A stretch of 64,000 nt of DNA from Pseudidiomarina piscicola (GCF_902806985.1 NZ_CADCXY010000005.1:62001-126000), one strand, 5' to 3'. Positions 46,250-56,568 are shown, counted from the first letter of the stretch. A program made the numbers and translations. Notes: generated by a model from the sequence alone, not told the origin.

Positions 46250-48100
46250 TTAACTTTCAGGGTAAAGCAAAGCTTCGTTAACGGTTTGCGTTAACGGGTG
46301 ATACCCAGACTTCGCCTGTTCATAGACTTCGCGAGCCCACTTTAAATTGTCAGGTGTTTTCGCCAGCTCTCGATAGAGCGGACTCACCAGCTTATTACGA
46401 CCAATTGTCAACAAGTAGCTACGCAAACGATCGCGTGCTGGTTCATATTTTTTAGTAATCGCTAACTTCAACCAGGCATGGGCAATTTCAGCATTACTGC
46501 TGGCGGTTAAATTATAGTCGCTATCGAGCCGTTGCATGTTGGTACTTGAAATATCCAGTGGCAAGTTATTGATGAAGTGCAACCACTCGTGCGTGGTCCA
46601 TTCATCGGTTTTCAGCTTGCCGCCTTTGAGCCAGCGTTGCATTTGCTTTTCAACTGCCGTGAATGCGTTAGATTCAGGTCGTGGCGCATCTGCCGGTAGA
46701 CCTGGCTGATGAATCCACTCGTTCACTTTATCCATGCTCACAACATTTGGATGTTCGGCCAGTAGGTTACGTTGCAAGTAGGTTTTAAATTGCGCGGTAG
46801 AAATACTTTGGAAGGCAAAATCATCAAAGTACTCACGCAAAAAGCTATCAAAGGTTTCACGGCCGAACTGGTTTTCTAAGTACACCAAGAACAACTGACC
46901 TTTGACGTAAGGTACATTTGAGAATACATCGTCCGGGTGGCGGGTACCAAGATCAATGTTAAGCACCGTATCAGCTGGTGCGAGACGCGCCATATCCGCC
47001 ATGAGATCTTGATAGCCAAGCGCTAATTCCATTTGCGCCCGTCGCTCGCCAAACAGAGCCTCCATAATGCGATTTTCAACGTAGCTGGTGAAGCCTTCGT
47101 TGATCCATAAGTCGCGCCAGCTAGCGTTGGTTACAAGGTTGCCTGACCATGAATGCGCCAGCTCATGGGCAATTAAATTTATTAATGAGCGATCACCCGA
47201 CACGACAGTCGGCGTAATAAACGACAAGCGTGGATTTTCCATGCCCCCGTATGGAAAGCTTGGCGGCAACACTAACAAATCGTAGCGGTCCCAACGATAG
47301 GGCCCGTACATGGCTTCGGTTGCCTCGATCATGGCCGGTGTATCCGCCCATTCCCAAGCGGCCTCTTCGACAATGTAAGACTCAGCAAATACCGCCACAT
47401 TGTCGCTTATCGATTGCACCTCTAAATCGCCGACCGCAATCGCAATCAGGTAGGGTGGAATCGGCTGCGGCATACTAAAGCTGTACTGCCCATCACGGTT
47501 ATCGCTTAGGCTATTATCGGCACTCATTACGCCGAGCAGGCCTTCCGGCGTCTGCAACTTGGCGTTATAGGTTAGGCGCAAGGCAGGCGTGTCTTGAATT
47601 GGAATCCAACTGCGCGCATGAATCGGTTGCGACTGGCTAAACATGAATGGCTGCTGTTTGCCGGCGGTCTGCTCCGGAGTTAACCACTGGAGGCCGCTGG
47701 CGGTAGGTGCTGTTGCATAGTGAATGCGCAGTTTTTCACTGCTAGAGCCAATGGAAACGCTAAGTTCTTGGCCGAGGGTTTCATGGGGTTCACCCAAGGT
47801 AAACGAGGTTTCTTGCCACTCACCGTCTTGCCAAATTTCGGTTTTATGAATACTTAATTCACGGGTATCTAAGTGGATTTGCTCTGCGTCAGTGCGACGT
47901 AGCAAGTCATAGGTGGCGGTCCCTTCAAGCTGTTTTTCAGCAAAGTCGACGGTCAGGTCGAGCTCTAAATGCGGTGTTGCCACTTGATCAAGCTTGGCAT
48001 AACTATGCGCATCGTCTGCCCACGAGGGGGCTGAAACAGTGGCCGTTGCGACCAAGGTCGCTGCACCTGCCCATTGAATCAGTTGCTGCTGTATCGCCAT
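46250..48100 (-). CDS. M1 family aminopeptidase (leukotriene A4 hydrolase-like), exported
   Basis: A 616-residue metallopeptidase with a signal peptide (1-28). The exopeptidase motif GGMEN lies at 285-289 and the zinc site HELAHSW at 312-318, with the third ligand E335 in WINEGFTSYVE. A C-terminal helical domain follows. It resembles the LTA4 hydrolase/aminopeptidase B branch in length and order. It would remove N-terminal residues from peptides in the periplasm, complementing the S10 carboxypeptidase at 21.6 kb. Confidence 0.92.
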   Translation of the reverse strand: MAIQQQLIQWAGAATLVATATVSAPSWADDAHSYAKLDQVATPHLELDLTVDFAEKQLEGTATYDLLRRTDAEQIHLDTRELSIHKTEIWQDGEWQETSFTLGEPHETLGQELSVSIGSSSEKLRIHYATAPTASGLQWLTPEQTAGKQQPFMFSQSQPIHARSWIPIQDTPALRLTYNAKLQTPEGLLGVMSADNSLSDNRDGQYSFSMPQPIPPYLIAIAVGDLEVQSISDNVAVFAESYIVEEAAWEWADTPAMIEATEAMYGPYRWDRYDLLVLPPSFPYGGMENPRLSFITPTVVSGDRSLINLIAHELAHSWSGNLVTNASWRDLWINEGFTSYVENRIMEALFGERRAQMELALGYQDLMADMARLAPADTVLNIDLGTRHPDDVFSNVPYVKGQLFLVYLENQFGRETFDSFLREYFDDFAFQSISTAQFKTYLQRNLLAEHPNVVSMDKVNEWIHQPGLPADAPRPESNAFTAVEKQMQRWLKGGKLKTDEWTTHEWLHFINNLPLDISSTNMQRLDSDYNLTASSNAEIAHAWLKLAITKKYEPARDRLRSYLLTIGRNKLVSPLYRELAKTPDNLKWAREVYEQAKSGYHPLTQTVNEALLYPES

Positions 48101-48152
48101 AAAAGGTTTCCTTCTGGTAAGATGATGTCATAAATGAAACTAGGGTCATGTT

Positions 48153-48935
48153 ATGCGAGTACCGCGAATTTATCATCCTTTAGCGGAAAATAGCCTCGAC
48201 GAAAGTGTACAAATGTCACTTAGTTTAGGCCAACAGGTCGAGTTGTGCGCCGAAGCTGCCAATCATGTCGGCCGAGTTCTGCGTATGCAGCAGGGCCAAG
48301 CGCTAGTGCTATTCACCGGAGACGGTCACGACTATCAAGCGGAGATCGTTAGCGCGTCGAAGAAAAATGTTTGCGTGCAAATCACCGATGTGGCCGTCAA
48401 CACAACGGAATCTCCCTTAAAAATTCACCTTGGCCAAGGTATCTCGCGCGGTGATCGTATGGACTTTGTGTTACAAAAGTCTGTCGAGCTGGGGGTTCAT
48501 AGTATTACGCCGTTGTTTACTGAGCGCTGTGGTGTGAAGCTCAGCGGCGAGCGACTCATAAAAAAACAGCAGCAGTGGCAGAAGATCGTCATCGCCGCCT
48601 GCGAACAAAGCGGCCGTAGTGTGGTTCCCACCGTTGCGCAGCCGATCGCCTTACACGACTGGCTGCCACAGCTAGCACCCTCGTTACGCTTAACACTCGA
48701 CCCATTGGCGCAAGTTGCGCTGCGTGAGCAAAAACTTAGTAACGAACACGTTCAGCTATTGATCGGCCCCGAAGGCGGGTTAACCGAAAGCGAAGTACAG
48801 GCCGCAGCCGCCGCCGATTTTCAGCCCGTACGCCTTGGTCCACGAGTTCTGCGTACCGAAACCGCCGCATTAAGTGCACTTAGTGCGGTGCAATACCAGT
48901 TTGGCGATTTAGCCAGCCCTTTAATTCAGGAGTAG
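48153..48935 (+). CDS. rsmE: 16S rRNA m3U1498 methyltransferase
   Basis: A 260-residue SPOUT-fold methyltransferase, similar along its length to E. coli RsmE: it begins MRVPRIYHPL, contains GQGISRGDRMDFVLQKSVELGVHSITPLFTERC, and ends with the SAM knot LLIGPEGGLTESEV ... LGPRVLRTETAAL. It methylates U1498 of 16S rRNA. It is first in the conserved rsmE-gshB-yqgE-ruvX operon, with 4 bases to gshB. Confidence 0.96.
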   Translation: MRVPRIYHPLAENSLDESVQMSLSLGQQVELCAEAANHVGRVLRMQQGQALVLFTGDGHDYQAEIVSASKKNVCVQITDVAVNTTESPLKIHLGQGISRGDRMDFVLQKSVELGVHSITPLFTERCGVKLSGERLIKKQQQWQKIVIAACEQSGRSVVPTVAQPIALHDWLPQLAPSLRLTLDPLAQVALREQKLSNEHVQLLIGPEGGLTESEVQAAAAADFQPVRLGPRVLRTETAALSALSAVQYQFGDLASPLIQE

Positions 48936-48939
48936 TCGC

Positions 48940-49884
48940 ATGAAATTAGCAATGATTATGGATCCCATTGCCAACGTTAAAACCTACAAAGACACTAGCT
49001 TCCGACTGCTACTCGAAGCACAAGCTCGCGGCTACGATTGTTACTATCTTGAAATGGACGACCTGTCACTTATTGCCGGTAAGCCCATGGCTCGCGCTCG
49101 AAAAGTCTCAGTCGTTGATCAAGAGAAAGACTTCTATCAATTAGCAACCGTCGAAGAGCAACCTTTGGCCGACTTTGATGTGATTATGATGCGCAAAGAT
49201 CCGCCATTTGATACCGAATTTCTTTACGTAACCTATATGCTCGAATTAGCCGAGCAAGCCGGTTCGTTAGTGGTGAATAAACCCCAGAGCTTACGTGACT
49301 GTAACGAGAAGTTATTTACCGCTTGGTTTGCCGACCTAACGCCTCCGACCATCGTCACACGCAATGCGGAACAGATCCGCGCCTTCCATGAGCAGCATAA
49401 AGATATTATCTTGAAGCCACTGGACGGAATGGGCGGCGCTTCCATTTTCCGCGTGGGTAACGACGGCAGTAACTTAGGCGTGATCATCGAAACACTGACC
49501 GAGCATGGCGGTCGCTTTGCGATGGTGCAACGCTATCTGCCGGAAATCAAAGACGGTGACAAGCGTATTTTAATTATTGATGGCGAACCGATGCCGTATT
49601 CACTGGCACGTATTCCATCAGCCGGTGAAACGCGTGGCAACTTAGCTGCCGGCGGCAGTGGCCGCCCGCAACCGCTGAGTGACAGTGACTGGGCATTAGC
49701 CCGGCAAGTGGGCCCTGAGCTGAAACGACGCGGCTTATTTTTAGTGGGGCTCGATGTGATCGGTGATCGCATCACCGAAATAAATGTCACAAGCCCTACT
49801 TGTATGCGCGAAATTGAAGCCGCATATTCAATTAATATCGCCGGTAAATTATTTGACGCAATAGAGGCACGCCGCAAGGCCTAA
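48940..49884 (+). CDS. gshB: Glutathione synthetase
   Basis: A 314-residue ATP-grasp ligase joining gamma-glutamylcysteine and glycine. It begins with the typical MIMDPIANVKTYKDTSFRLL and contains KPLDGMGGASIFRV and the metal-binding EINVTSPTCMREIE. Length matches E. coli GshB (316). It is the second gene in the rsmE-gshB-yqgE-ruvX operon, with 6 bases to yqgE. Confidence 0.97.
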   Translation: MKLAMIMDPIANVKTYKDTSFRLLLEAQARGYDCYYLEMDDLSLIAGKPMARARKVSVVDQEKDFYQLATVEEQPLADFDVIMMRKDPPFDTEFLYVTYMLELAEQAGSLVVNKPQSLRDCNEKLFTAWFADLTPPTIVTRNAEQIRAFHEQHKDIILKPLDGMGGASIFRVGNDGSNLGVIIETLTEHGGRFAMVQRYLPEIKDGDKRILIIDGEPMPYSLARIPSAGETRGNLAAGGSGRPQPLSDSDWALARQVGPELKRRGLFLVGLDVIGDRITEINVTSPTCMREIEAAYSINIAGKLFDAIEARRKA

Positions 49885-49890
49885 CAACTT

Positions 49891-50457
49891 ATGGAAGCAC
49901 TCACGAACTTACAAAATCACTTTTTGATTGCGATGCCCTCGATGGATGATCCCTTCTTTCAGCGGTCCGTCACCTATATTTGTGAACACAACGATGAAGG
50001 GGCGATGGGGCTCGTCATCAATCAACCCGTCGAGCTGAATGTCGCAAAAGTGCTCGAGCAACTTGAAATTGTAGTGCCTGAGCATTCTCGCATGTTCGAC
50101 CGTCAAGTGTTTGCCGGCGGGCCTTTAGCTCGCGACCGAGGTTTTGTTTTGCACTCACCCGACGACGAGTGGCGCAGCTCGGCACGATTAAGTGACGACG
50201 TAATGATTACCACCTCAAAAGATATCCTTGAGGCGATGGGTCGCGGTGATGCGCCAGCAAGCTTTTTGCTCACACTCGGTTACGCTGGGTGGGAAGCGGG
50301 TCAACTCGAGCAGGAGCTGGCCGATAATAGTTGGCTAACGCTGCCCGCTGATCCTGAGATCTTATTCAATACGCCCATCAACGAGCGCTGGCAAAAAGCG
50401 ACCGAAAAGCTTGGGTTTCAAGCATGGCAGCTTGGTCCCGGAGCAGGCCACGCATGA
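49891..50457 (+). CDS. yqgE: YqgE/AlgH family protein
   Basis: A 188-residue protein of the UPF0301/AlgH family, beginning [43 protein letters not shown] and containing the [15 protein letters not shown] and [14 protein letters not shown] segments. AlgH affects alginate expression in Pseudomonas, but the molecular function is unknown. Its stop overlaps the ruvX start (ATGA). Confidence 0.95.
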   Translation: MEALTNLQNHFLIAMPSMDDPFFQRSVTYICEHNDEGAMGLVINQPVELNVAKVLEQLEIVVPEHSRMFDRQVFAGGPLARDRGFVLHSPDDEWRSSARLSDDVMITTSKDILEAMGRGDAPASFLLTLGYAGWEAGQLEQELADNSWLTLPADPEILFNTPINERWQKATEKLGFQAWQLGPGAGHA

Positions 50458-50867
50458 GTCAACTGATCGGTTTTGATTTTGGCACCCATAATATTGGTGT
50501 CGCTGTTGGTCAAACCATTACCGGAACAGCGTCGCCTTTAGCGGCGCTCAAAGCAAAAGACGGCCAACCCGACTGGCAAAAAGTGGCTAACTTGATCAAA
50601 GAGTGGCAACCGCAATGCTTAGTTGTCGGCTTGCCACTTAATATGGACGGCAGCGAACAACGTTTGACCGATTTGGCGCGTAAATTTGCCAACCGGCTAC
50701 ATGGTAGGTTTGGTTTACCCGTTGAGTTACAAGACGAGCGTTTAACCACCGTTGCCGCCAAAGAAGAGTTATTCGAACGGGGTGGTTACCGTCAGCTCAG
50801 TAAAGATAAAGTGGATAGCGCTGCCGCACAGCTTATTCTTGAAGACTATATGAGCCTATTAGGTTAG
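50454..50867 (+). CDS. ruvX: YqgF/RuvX Holliday junction resolvase-like nuclease
   Basis: A 137-residue RNase H-fold protein. The first catalytic aspartate lies in [14 protein letters not shown], followed by [13 protein letters not shown], the glutamate in [11 protein letters not shown], and a terminal Asp in [16 protein letters not shown]. In other bacteria it is involved in 16S rRNA 5' processing. The ATG at 50454 overlaps the yqgE stop. A frame opening 10 codons earlier lacks family similarity. Confidence 0.95.
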   Translation: MSQLIGFDFGTHNIGVAVGQTITGTASPLAALKAKDGQPDWQKVANLIKEWQPQCLVVGLPLNMDGSEQRLTDLARKFANRLHGRFGLPVELQDERLTTVAAKEELFERGGYRQLSKDKVDSAAAQLILEDYMSLLG

Positions 50868-50898
50868 TACGGCAGTACCACGCAATCCTTTGCTTCGG

Positions 50899-52284
50899 TT
50901 ATAAGTTCTCTTCCGCATACTGAGCTAAGTTACTTCTCACCACACCATTCAAGTTGATGGTTGCGCTACCTGGGTAGTCTTTAAAGCGTTCAACGATATA
51001 GGTGAGGCCAGAAGTGACTGCGGTAAGATAGTAGCTATCAATTTGCGCTAGATTTCCCGAGCAGATAATTTTGGTACCCGTGCCACAGCGGGTGATCAAG
51101 GTTTTCAGTTGTGAGGCGGTTAAATTCTGTGACTCGTCTAGCAACACGATGGCATTTTGAATACTGCGGCCCCGCATGAAATTTAATGATTTAAACTGAA
51201 TATTAGCCTTATTCATAATGAAATTGAGGCTCGATTCCATACTTTCATCGTTTTTGTGTAGCACCTCTAACGAGTCGGTAATCGCGGCCAGCCACGGCGC
51301 CATCTTTTCCTCTTCGGTGCCCGGCAAGTAGCCAATCGACTCTGCGATTTCTGGAGTGTTGCGGGTCACTATAATTTTTTCATAGATGCCCTGCTCAATC
51401 ACTAGCTCTAACGCTGAGGCCAGCGCCAGCAGCGTTTTACCGCTCCCAGCTGGGCCCGTCAGAATCACTAAATCAATGGTTGGGTCGAGCAATGCGTTCA
51501 TCGCCATGGCCTGGTAGATGTTTTTCGGGTGAATTCCCCAGGCGTGGTAACTCATCATCCGCTCAAAACCTAGATCATGCAGGCGGACATGTTGGTCGTT
51601 ATAACCGGAAACTTTGGCCGCAAACAGTTCTGTTTCGTCAATTAAGTACTGATTACGATAAACGGCAGGCAACACCTCACGTTCAACTTCATGAAAAGTT
51701 TCGCGGCCTTCTTGCACACTTGTGACTTCCCCCACTGACTGCCAAAAATCGCCCTCGAGCTCGACAAAACCCTTGGAAAGAAAACGAATATCGTCAATCA
51801 GTTGGTCAGTGCGATAGTCTTCCACATACTTCACCCCCGCACCTTTGGCTTTTAACCGCATATTGATGTCTTTGGTCACCAACACGATGATCGCATCTTG
51901 GTGCTTCTTCTGCAGCTCAATGGCCGCCTGAATGATGCGGTGGTCATTTTCTGATAAATTTAAAACAGACTCAGTTTGCTGTAACTGATAGTCAGGGAAA
52001 ATAGCGAGGGTGCCTTCGGCATGATGTGCGCCTTCCATTTGGGCTAACGGTACGCCAGCCACAATTTGCTCGGGGCTGGCATCTTTTAGGGCATCCTCTA
52101 ACGAGCGAATTGCCACCCGCGCTTCGCGGCTTACGTCTTTATGGCGGTCTTTGATATTGTCGAGCTCTTCTAGCACGACCATAGGAATAACGACGTTGTG
52201 TTCTTCAAAGTTTAGAAAGGCAAGGGGTTCGTGAAGCAGGATATTGGTGTCTAACAGGTAGTACTTCGATGTGGTTTTTGTCAT
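50899..52284 (-). CDS. PIN-PhoH family ATPase/RNase
   Basis: A 461-residue fusion. A PIN nuclease domain covers about 5-150 (first acidic residue in YLLDTNILLHEP, later VLVTKDINMRLKA). A PhoH ATPase domain follows, with Walker A GPAGSGKT at 277-284 and Walker B LLDESQNLTASQLK. Such PhoH2-type proteins have been reported as RNA helicase-RNases. E. coli YlaK-like/PhoH relatives lack one of the two domains. The ATG at 52284 (MTKTTSK) has a GAGGT site; the in-frame start four codons earlier does not. Single gene, divergent from rapA. Confidence 0.9.
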   Translation of the reverse strand: MTKTTSKYYLLDTNILLHEPLAFLNFEEHNVVIPMVVLEELDNIKDRHKDVSREARVAIRSLEDALKDASPEQIVAGVPLAQMEGAHHAEGTLAIFPDYQLQQTESVLNLSENDHRIIQAAIELQKKHQDAIIVLVTKDINMRLKAKGAGVKYVEDYRTDQLIDDIRFLSKGFVELEGDFWQSVGEVTSVQEGRETFHEVEREVLPAVYRNQYLIDETELFAAKVSGYNDQHVRLHDLGFERMMSYHAWGIHPKNIYQAMAMNALLDPTIDLVILTGPAGSGKTLLALASALELVIEQGIYEKIIVTRNTPEIAESIGYLPGTEEEKMAPWLAAITDSLEVLHKNDESMESSLNFIMNKANIQFKSLNFMRGRSIQNAIVLLDESQNLTASQLKTLITRCGTGTKIICSGNLAQIDSYYLTAVTSGLTYIVERFKDYPGSATINLNGVVRSNLAQYAEENL

Positions 52285-52453
52285 GCGCGACCTCAAGCAG
52301 CTAAGAAGCTTAATGATAGTTTTGGCTTGCCATGCACTTTTAAGACTAGCGCAGTTTTGCGCAAAAGGGTGTGAACATTGAAAAAAATTTCGCTACCATG
52401 TGCGCCCTTTGATTTCACGCCTGCGGGCGTACTCTGTTGTAGAGGTTTTGGAA

Positions 52454-55126
52454 ATGGCAAATGATAGCGTGCACACCTATGTGGCTGGTCAGCGTTGGCT
52501 GAGTGAAACGGAGTTGGAGCAAGGGCTGGGGTTACTTACACAAGCCGAGGGGCGAACCCTCACGGTGTTGTTCCCAGCTACCGATGAAGTTCGTCACTAT
52601 GCCAGCCAACAAGCTCCTTTAGCTCGCTATCGCTTACTGCCTGATGATCGCGGACAACATGCTGAAGGTTGGTTTTTTCGGGTCACCGAGGTTGAAGATA
52701 AAGCGGGCGTATTGCATTACACCGGTCACCGTGAAGACACTAACGAAACCGTCTCATTACCGGAAACCCAATTAGCCGCCCAAGTCGCCACGCAGCACCC
52801 ACTGACGCGCGTCTTAGCGGGTAAAACCGATCGGCTCGATATGTACCGCCTGCGCCAGCAAGCCCAGCGTCATTTGCAGCGTTGGCAACAATCTTCGGTG
52901 ACGGGGTTGCTCGGGGCTCGAGCACAGTTGTTGCCACACCAGCTCTACATCGCCCATACACTAGCCGACCGTTACCAACCGCGCGTACTGCTGGCCGATG
53001 AAGTGGGCCTTGGCAAAACCATTGAAGCCGGTCTTATTTTACAGCGCCGGCTGCTGAGTGGCCGCAGCCAACGGGCGGCGATCGTGGTGCCCGATAGTCT
53101 TTGTCATCAGTGGTTGATTGAGCTCAAGCGACGCTTTGCACTGGCCTTTAGCCTGTTCGATCAAGAGCGCTGTGAGCAGACCGCAATCGACTTCGACAAT
53201 GTTTTTAGTGCCGAGCAACTTGTGGTGGTACCCCAAAGCTTGCTCCAAAGTGAGCGCTGGCAAACCCAACTGAGTGAGGCTGCATTCGACCTCTTAATTG
53301 TTGATGAAGCGCACCGAATTGCACCAAAAACCGCACACTTTGCTCAATTACAACAGCTATGTGCAGCAATACCTAGTGTGCTGCTGCTAACCGCTACACC
53401 CCAACAGGCAGGTCTTGACGGGCACTTTGCTCGACTGCAGTTGTTAGATCCCGATCGCTTCCATTCTTTTGAGGCCTTTGTTGAAGAACAACAAAGTTAT
53501 CGCCAGTTAACGCCACTCGCCGAGGTGTTGGCTCGCGTTGGTGCCGATAAGCTGCTCGACCGCTTACTCGACCACTATGGTACCGGACGCTTGATGTACC
53601 GTAATAGCCGTGCTCATGTCGGTGGCTTTCCAGAGCGCCAATGCCACCCAGTAGAGCTAGATGAAGCCGCTGGCGACGATTTTTCCGCGAAGGCAACGTG
53701 GCTAAAAGACCTACTGCGGCAACATAAGCCCGAGAAGTTTATTCTTATCTGCCGCTCGGCAGCCACCGTACAGAAATTGTATGACTTTTTAAGAGTCCAG
53801 CATGGCGTTCATGCGGCGGTCTTCCATGAGGGTATGAGCCTTCTAGAGCGCGACCGCGCGGCGGAGTTTTTCGCTAGTCCAGAAGACGGTTGCCCAGTGC
53901 TGCTGTGCTCTGAAATAGGCAGCGAAGGACGTAACTTTCAGTTCGCTCATCATTTGGTGCTGTTTGATTTACCTGAACACCCGGACCTTCTTGAGCAACG
54001 AATTGGGCGCCTCGATCGGCTTGGACAAACGGACACCGTGCACATCCACGTTCCGTTTATGCCGGAAAGCCGTGACGCCTATTTGTTTGAATGGTATCAA
54101 GCAATGCAAGCATTCGCCGCACCGAATGCCGTTGGCGCGACCCTTTATGACGAATTTAGTGAGCAGCTACAACCCTATTTCACTGGCCAGTTTCACGATG
54201 AGTTCGGGTTTGCTGAGCTGATTGAGACGACCGCAGAACGTGCCGAGCAGCTTCGCGAACAAATCCGTGCTGGGCGTGATCGCTTACAAGAACTCAATGC
54301 CTACCGCCCGCAGCGCGCAAATGCCATTTTAGAGGCTATTGAAAAAGACGAGCGCAGTGCCGAGTTAGCCGCATTCATGCAAGACTTTTGGGCGCGGTTT
54401 GGGCTCGACTATGATGAGCTTAACGCCGAGAGCGGTTGGTTACGCCCCACCGAACATATGCGCACTCAGCTACCAGGGTTGCCCGATGAAGGCCTTACCG
54501 TAACCTTTTCGCGTGACTACGCGCTGGCCAATGAGCAAGTGGAATTCCTGAGCTGGGATCATCCGCAAGTTCAGCACGCCCTTGAACTGCTGACCACCGA
54601 TAGTTATGGCAGTACCTGTGTCGCACTGATGCAAAACCGTGCTTTGCCAGCGGGGGCTTGGTTCGTCGAGCTAGGTTACAGTAGCCGTTTAACTGCACCG
54701 GCGGCATTGGTCGCACACGAGTTTTATCCGCAGCAAGGTATTCGTCTATTACTCGACAGCAAGGGCCGCGATTTAACCGCACGGGTGCAGGCAGGCGCCT
54801 TTGATAAACAACTCTCGTTTATCGATAAAAAACAAGCGCGAGCCATGTTGCAAGAGTTGCGACAAACCATTCAACAACATATTCAAAGTGCTTGGCGCGC
54901 TGCAGAAGTGCAACAACAGACCTTTATCGATGATGCTAAGCAGCGCCTCGAGCAAGAGATGGCAAGTGCACAACAGCGACTGCTTGAATTACAACAACGC
55001 AACCCTGCCGTACGGCAAAGCGAAGTTGATGCCCTTACTGAGCGCCAGCAGCAATTGAGTCTTGCCCTGAGCAAGCCAATGTTGCAACTCGATAGTGTTC
55101 GCATCGTCGTCAACTCACCCAAGTGA
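52454..55126 (+). CDS. rapA: RNA polymerase-associated helicase-like protein RapA
   Basis: An 890-residue SWI2/SNF2 ATPase that recycles RNA polymerase after termination. The N-terminal Tudor-like region begins VAGQRWLSETELEQGLG. Motif I GLGKT lies at 185-189, DEAH at 284-287, and motifs V-VI in SEIGSEGRNFQFAHHLVLFDLPEHPDLLEQRIGRLDRLGQ. The C-terminal domain ends with LDSVRIVV. It is about 78 residues shorter than E. coli RapA (968). From memory, most of the loss lies between FRNxR...GFP and the second RecA-like lobe. The ATG at 52454 has an AGAGG site and matches the family start. Confidence 0.95.
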   Translation: MANDSVHTYVAGQRWLSETELEQGLGLLTQAEGRTLTVLFPATDEVRHYASQQAPLARYRLLPDDRGQHAEGWFFRVTEVEDKAGVLHYTGHREDTNETVSLPETQLAAQVATQHPLTRVLAGKTDRLDMYRLRQQAQRHLQRWQQSSVTGLLGARAQLLPHQLYIAHTLADRYQPRVLLADEVGLGKTIEAGLILQRRLLSGRSQRAAIVVPDSLCHQWLIELKRRFALAFSLFDQERCEQTAIDFDNVFSAEQLVVVPQSLLQSERWQTQLSEAAFDLLIVDEAHRIAPKTAHFAQLQQLCAAIPSVLLLTATPQQAGLDGHFARLQLLDPDRFHSFEAFVEEQQSYRQLTPLAEVLARVGADKLLDRLLDHYGTGRLMYRNSRAHVGGFPERQCHPVELDEAAGDDFSAKATWLKDLLRQHKPEKFILICRSAATVQKLYDFLRVQHGVHAAVFHEGMSLLERDRAAEFFASPEDGCPVLLCSEIGSEGRNFQFAHHLVLFDLPEHPDLLEQRIGRLDRLGQTDTVHIHVPFMPESRDAYLFEWYQAMQAFAAPNAVGATLYDEFSEQLQPYFTGQFHDEFGFAELIETTAERAEQLREQIRAGRDRLQELNAYRPQRANAILEAIEKDERSAELAAFMQDFWARFGLDYDELNAESGWLRPTEHMRTQLPGLPDEGLTVTFSRDYALANEQVEFLSWDHPQVQHALELLTTDSYGSTCVALMQNRALPAGAWFVELGYSSRLTAPAALVAHEFYPQQGIRLLLDSKGRDLTARVQAGAFDKQLSFIDKKQARAMLQELRQTIQQHIQSAWRAAEVQQQTFIDDAKQRLEQEMASAQQRLLELQQRNPAVRQSEVDALTERQQQLSLALSKPMLQLDSVRIVVNSPK

Positions 55127-55136
55127 ATAAACTAAA

Positions 55137-55793
55137 ATGACGTTACTTGACTATCGACCACCCACCGACCCTTATCTCGATATTCTGTATCGCGATGAGG
55201 CCATCGTGGTGGTCAATAAGCCGGCGGGGTTGCTTAGTGTGCCAGGCAAAGACCCAGCCCATCGTGACTCGCTTTGGGCTCGGGTGCAGCGTGTGTTACC
55301 GGGGGCTCGCGTCGTGCACCGATTAGATATGGCAACCTCTGGTTTGCTTGTGCTGGCGTTGCATAAAACGGCACAGGCCTACCTACAACGGCAATTTGAA
55401 CAGCGGAAGGTGCATAAATATTATCGTGCCCACGTTGCCGGACGGCTGCCTGCGGCGAACGGTGTGATCGATCTCGCCATGCGCTGCGATTGGCCAAACC
55501 GGCCACGGCAAATGGTAGATCTTATCGCCGGGCGCCAGGCACAAACGCGTTACCACGTGGTTCGCACCGAGGCCGACTTTAGTGAGGTCATGTTATTCCC
55601 GGTGACCGGCCGTTCACATCAGTTACGGGTGCATATGCAAGCACTTGAGACGCCTATATTAGGCGATAAATTTTATGCCGATGCAGCGGCTTTTGCCGCC
55701 GCAGATCGACTACTTTTACATGCTGAAGAAATTGGTTTTCTACACCCGCTAAGCGAGCAGCCGATTAATTTCCATTGCCCTGCTGACTTTTAA
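55137..55793 (+). CDS. rluA: RluA-type pseudouridine synthase (23S U746 / tRNA U32)
   Basis: A 218-residue enzyme, the length of E. coli RluA (219). The catalytic aspartate is in VVHRLDMATSGLLVLA; VVNKPAGLLSVPG and the C-terminal GRSHQLRVHM motif are also present. There is no S4 domain, which separates it from RluC and RluD. It lies 10 bases after rapA, the same order as in E. coli, so the two are co-transcribed. Its 3' end overlaps convergent djlA by 29 bases. Confidence 0.93.
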   Translation: MTLLDYRPPTDPYLDILYRDEAIVVVNKPAGLLSVPGKDPAHRDSLWARVQRVLPGARVVHRLDMATSGLLVLALHKTAQAYLQRQFEQRKVHKYYRAHVAGRLPAANGVIDLAMRCDWPNRPRQMVDLIAGRQAQTRYHVVRTEADFSEVMLFPVTGRSHQLRVHMQALETPILGDKFYADAAAFAAADRLLLHAEEIGFLHPLSEQPINFHCPADF

Positions 55794-56553
55794 TCACTTC
55801 ATACGCGGCTTGAATTTCGCGCGCTTTTTCTTGTGCTGAGGCGCGCATCTCTTCAGGTAAACCTTGTGCTGCAAGTTTGTCTGGATGGTGCTTTGACATT
55901 AACTTGCGGTAAGCTTTTTTCACTTCGGCAAAGCTCGCCTTGCGATCCACCCCTAACACGGCATAAGCATCGTCTAACTGACTTGCCGCAGAAGCACCAC
56001 TGGTGCCCGCTTGACCGCCTCTAAAGCGTTGCCCTGCCTGCGCCATTTGTAACCATAGGTCTAGTTGCGCGCGCCGGAAACCTAACGCCTCGGTAATGCG
56101 TAACAGTACATCGTATTCGGCCTGGTCTAACTGGCCATCGTGCAAGGCGACTATCAGTACTTGTTCTATAAAGAATTGTAAAATATCGCGCCGCCATGCA
56201 AGCTGGCGGCGAAATTCGCTGACCTTGGCGTCGAGTGGAAAGTCGGTGTTTTTACCTTCGCGGAAAGCTTTTTGCGCTTGTTCACGAGCCGTATCATTGA
56301 GCTTTAGGTGTTGCATCAACGCGTTTACATAATCGATGTCCTGCTCGGTCACTCGGCCTTTAGACTTCGCTAAGTGCCCCAGAACCGCAAACAACGTATC
56401 GGTAAATAACCGTTGATTGACAGCTCCCCCTTGGCGCATCGACTGCTGCAAGGCGCGATCAAACCAATGGCCAATGACCACTCCTAATAGTAGGCCTGGA
56501 AATCGCAAAAACAAATAACCAAAGAACCCTCCGAGCACTTTTCCCCAAAACAT
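55765..56553 (-). CDS. djlA: Membrane-anchored J-domain co-chaperone DjlA
   Basis: A 262-residue protein: an N-terminal membrane segment (VLGGFFGYLFLRFPGLLLGVVIG), a central TerB-like helical domain (about 50-165) and a C-terminal J domain with the HPD motif in YRKLMSKHHPDKLAAQG. DjlA stimulates DnaK at the inner membrane. Its position next to lptD and the AmgK-like gene is a common arrangement. The C-terminal coding region overlaps the rluA 3' end. Confidence 0.95.
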   Translation of the reverse strand: MFWGKVLGGFFGYLFLRFPGLLLGVVIGHWFDRALQQSMRQGGAVNQRLFTDTLFAVLGHLAKSKGRVTEQDIDYVNALMQHLKLNDTAREQAQKAFREGKNTDFPLDAKVSEFRRQLAWRRDILQFFIEQVLIVALHDGQLDQAEYDVLLRITEALGFRRAQLDLWLQMAQAGQRFRGGQAGTSGASAASQLDDAYAVLGVDRKASFAEVKKAYRKLMSKHHPDKLAAQGLPEEMRASAQEKAREIQAAYEVIKSQQGNGN

Positions 56554-56568
56554 GCATACTCCTCGTGC

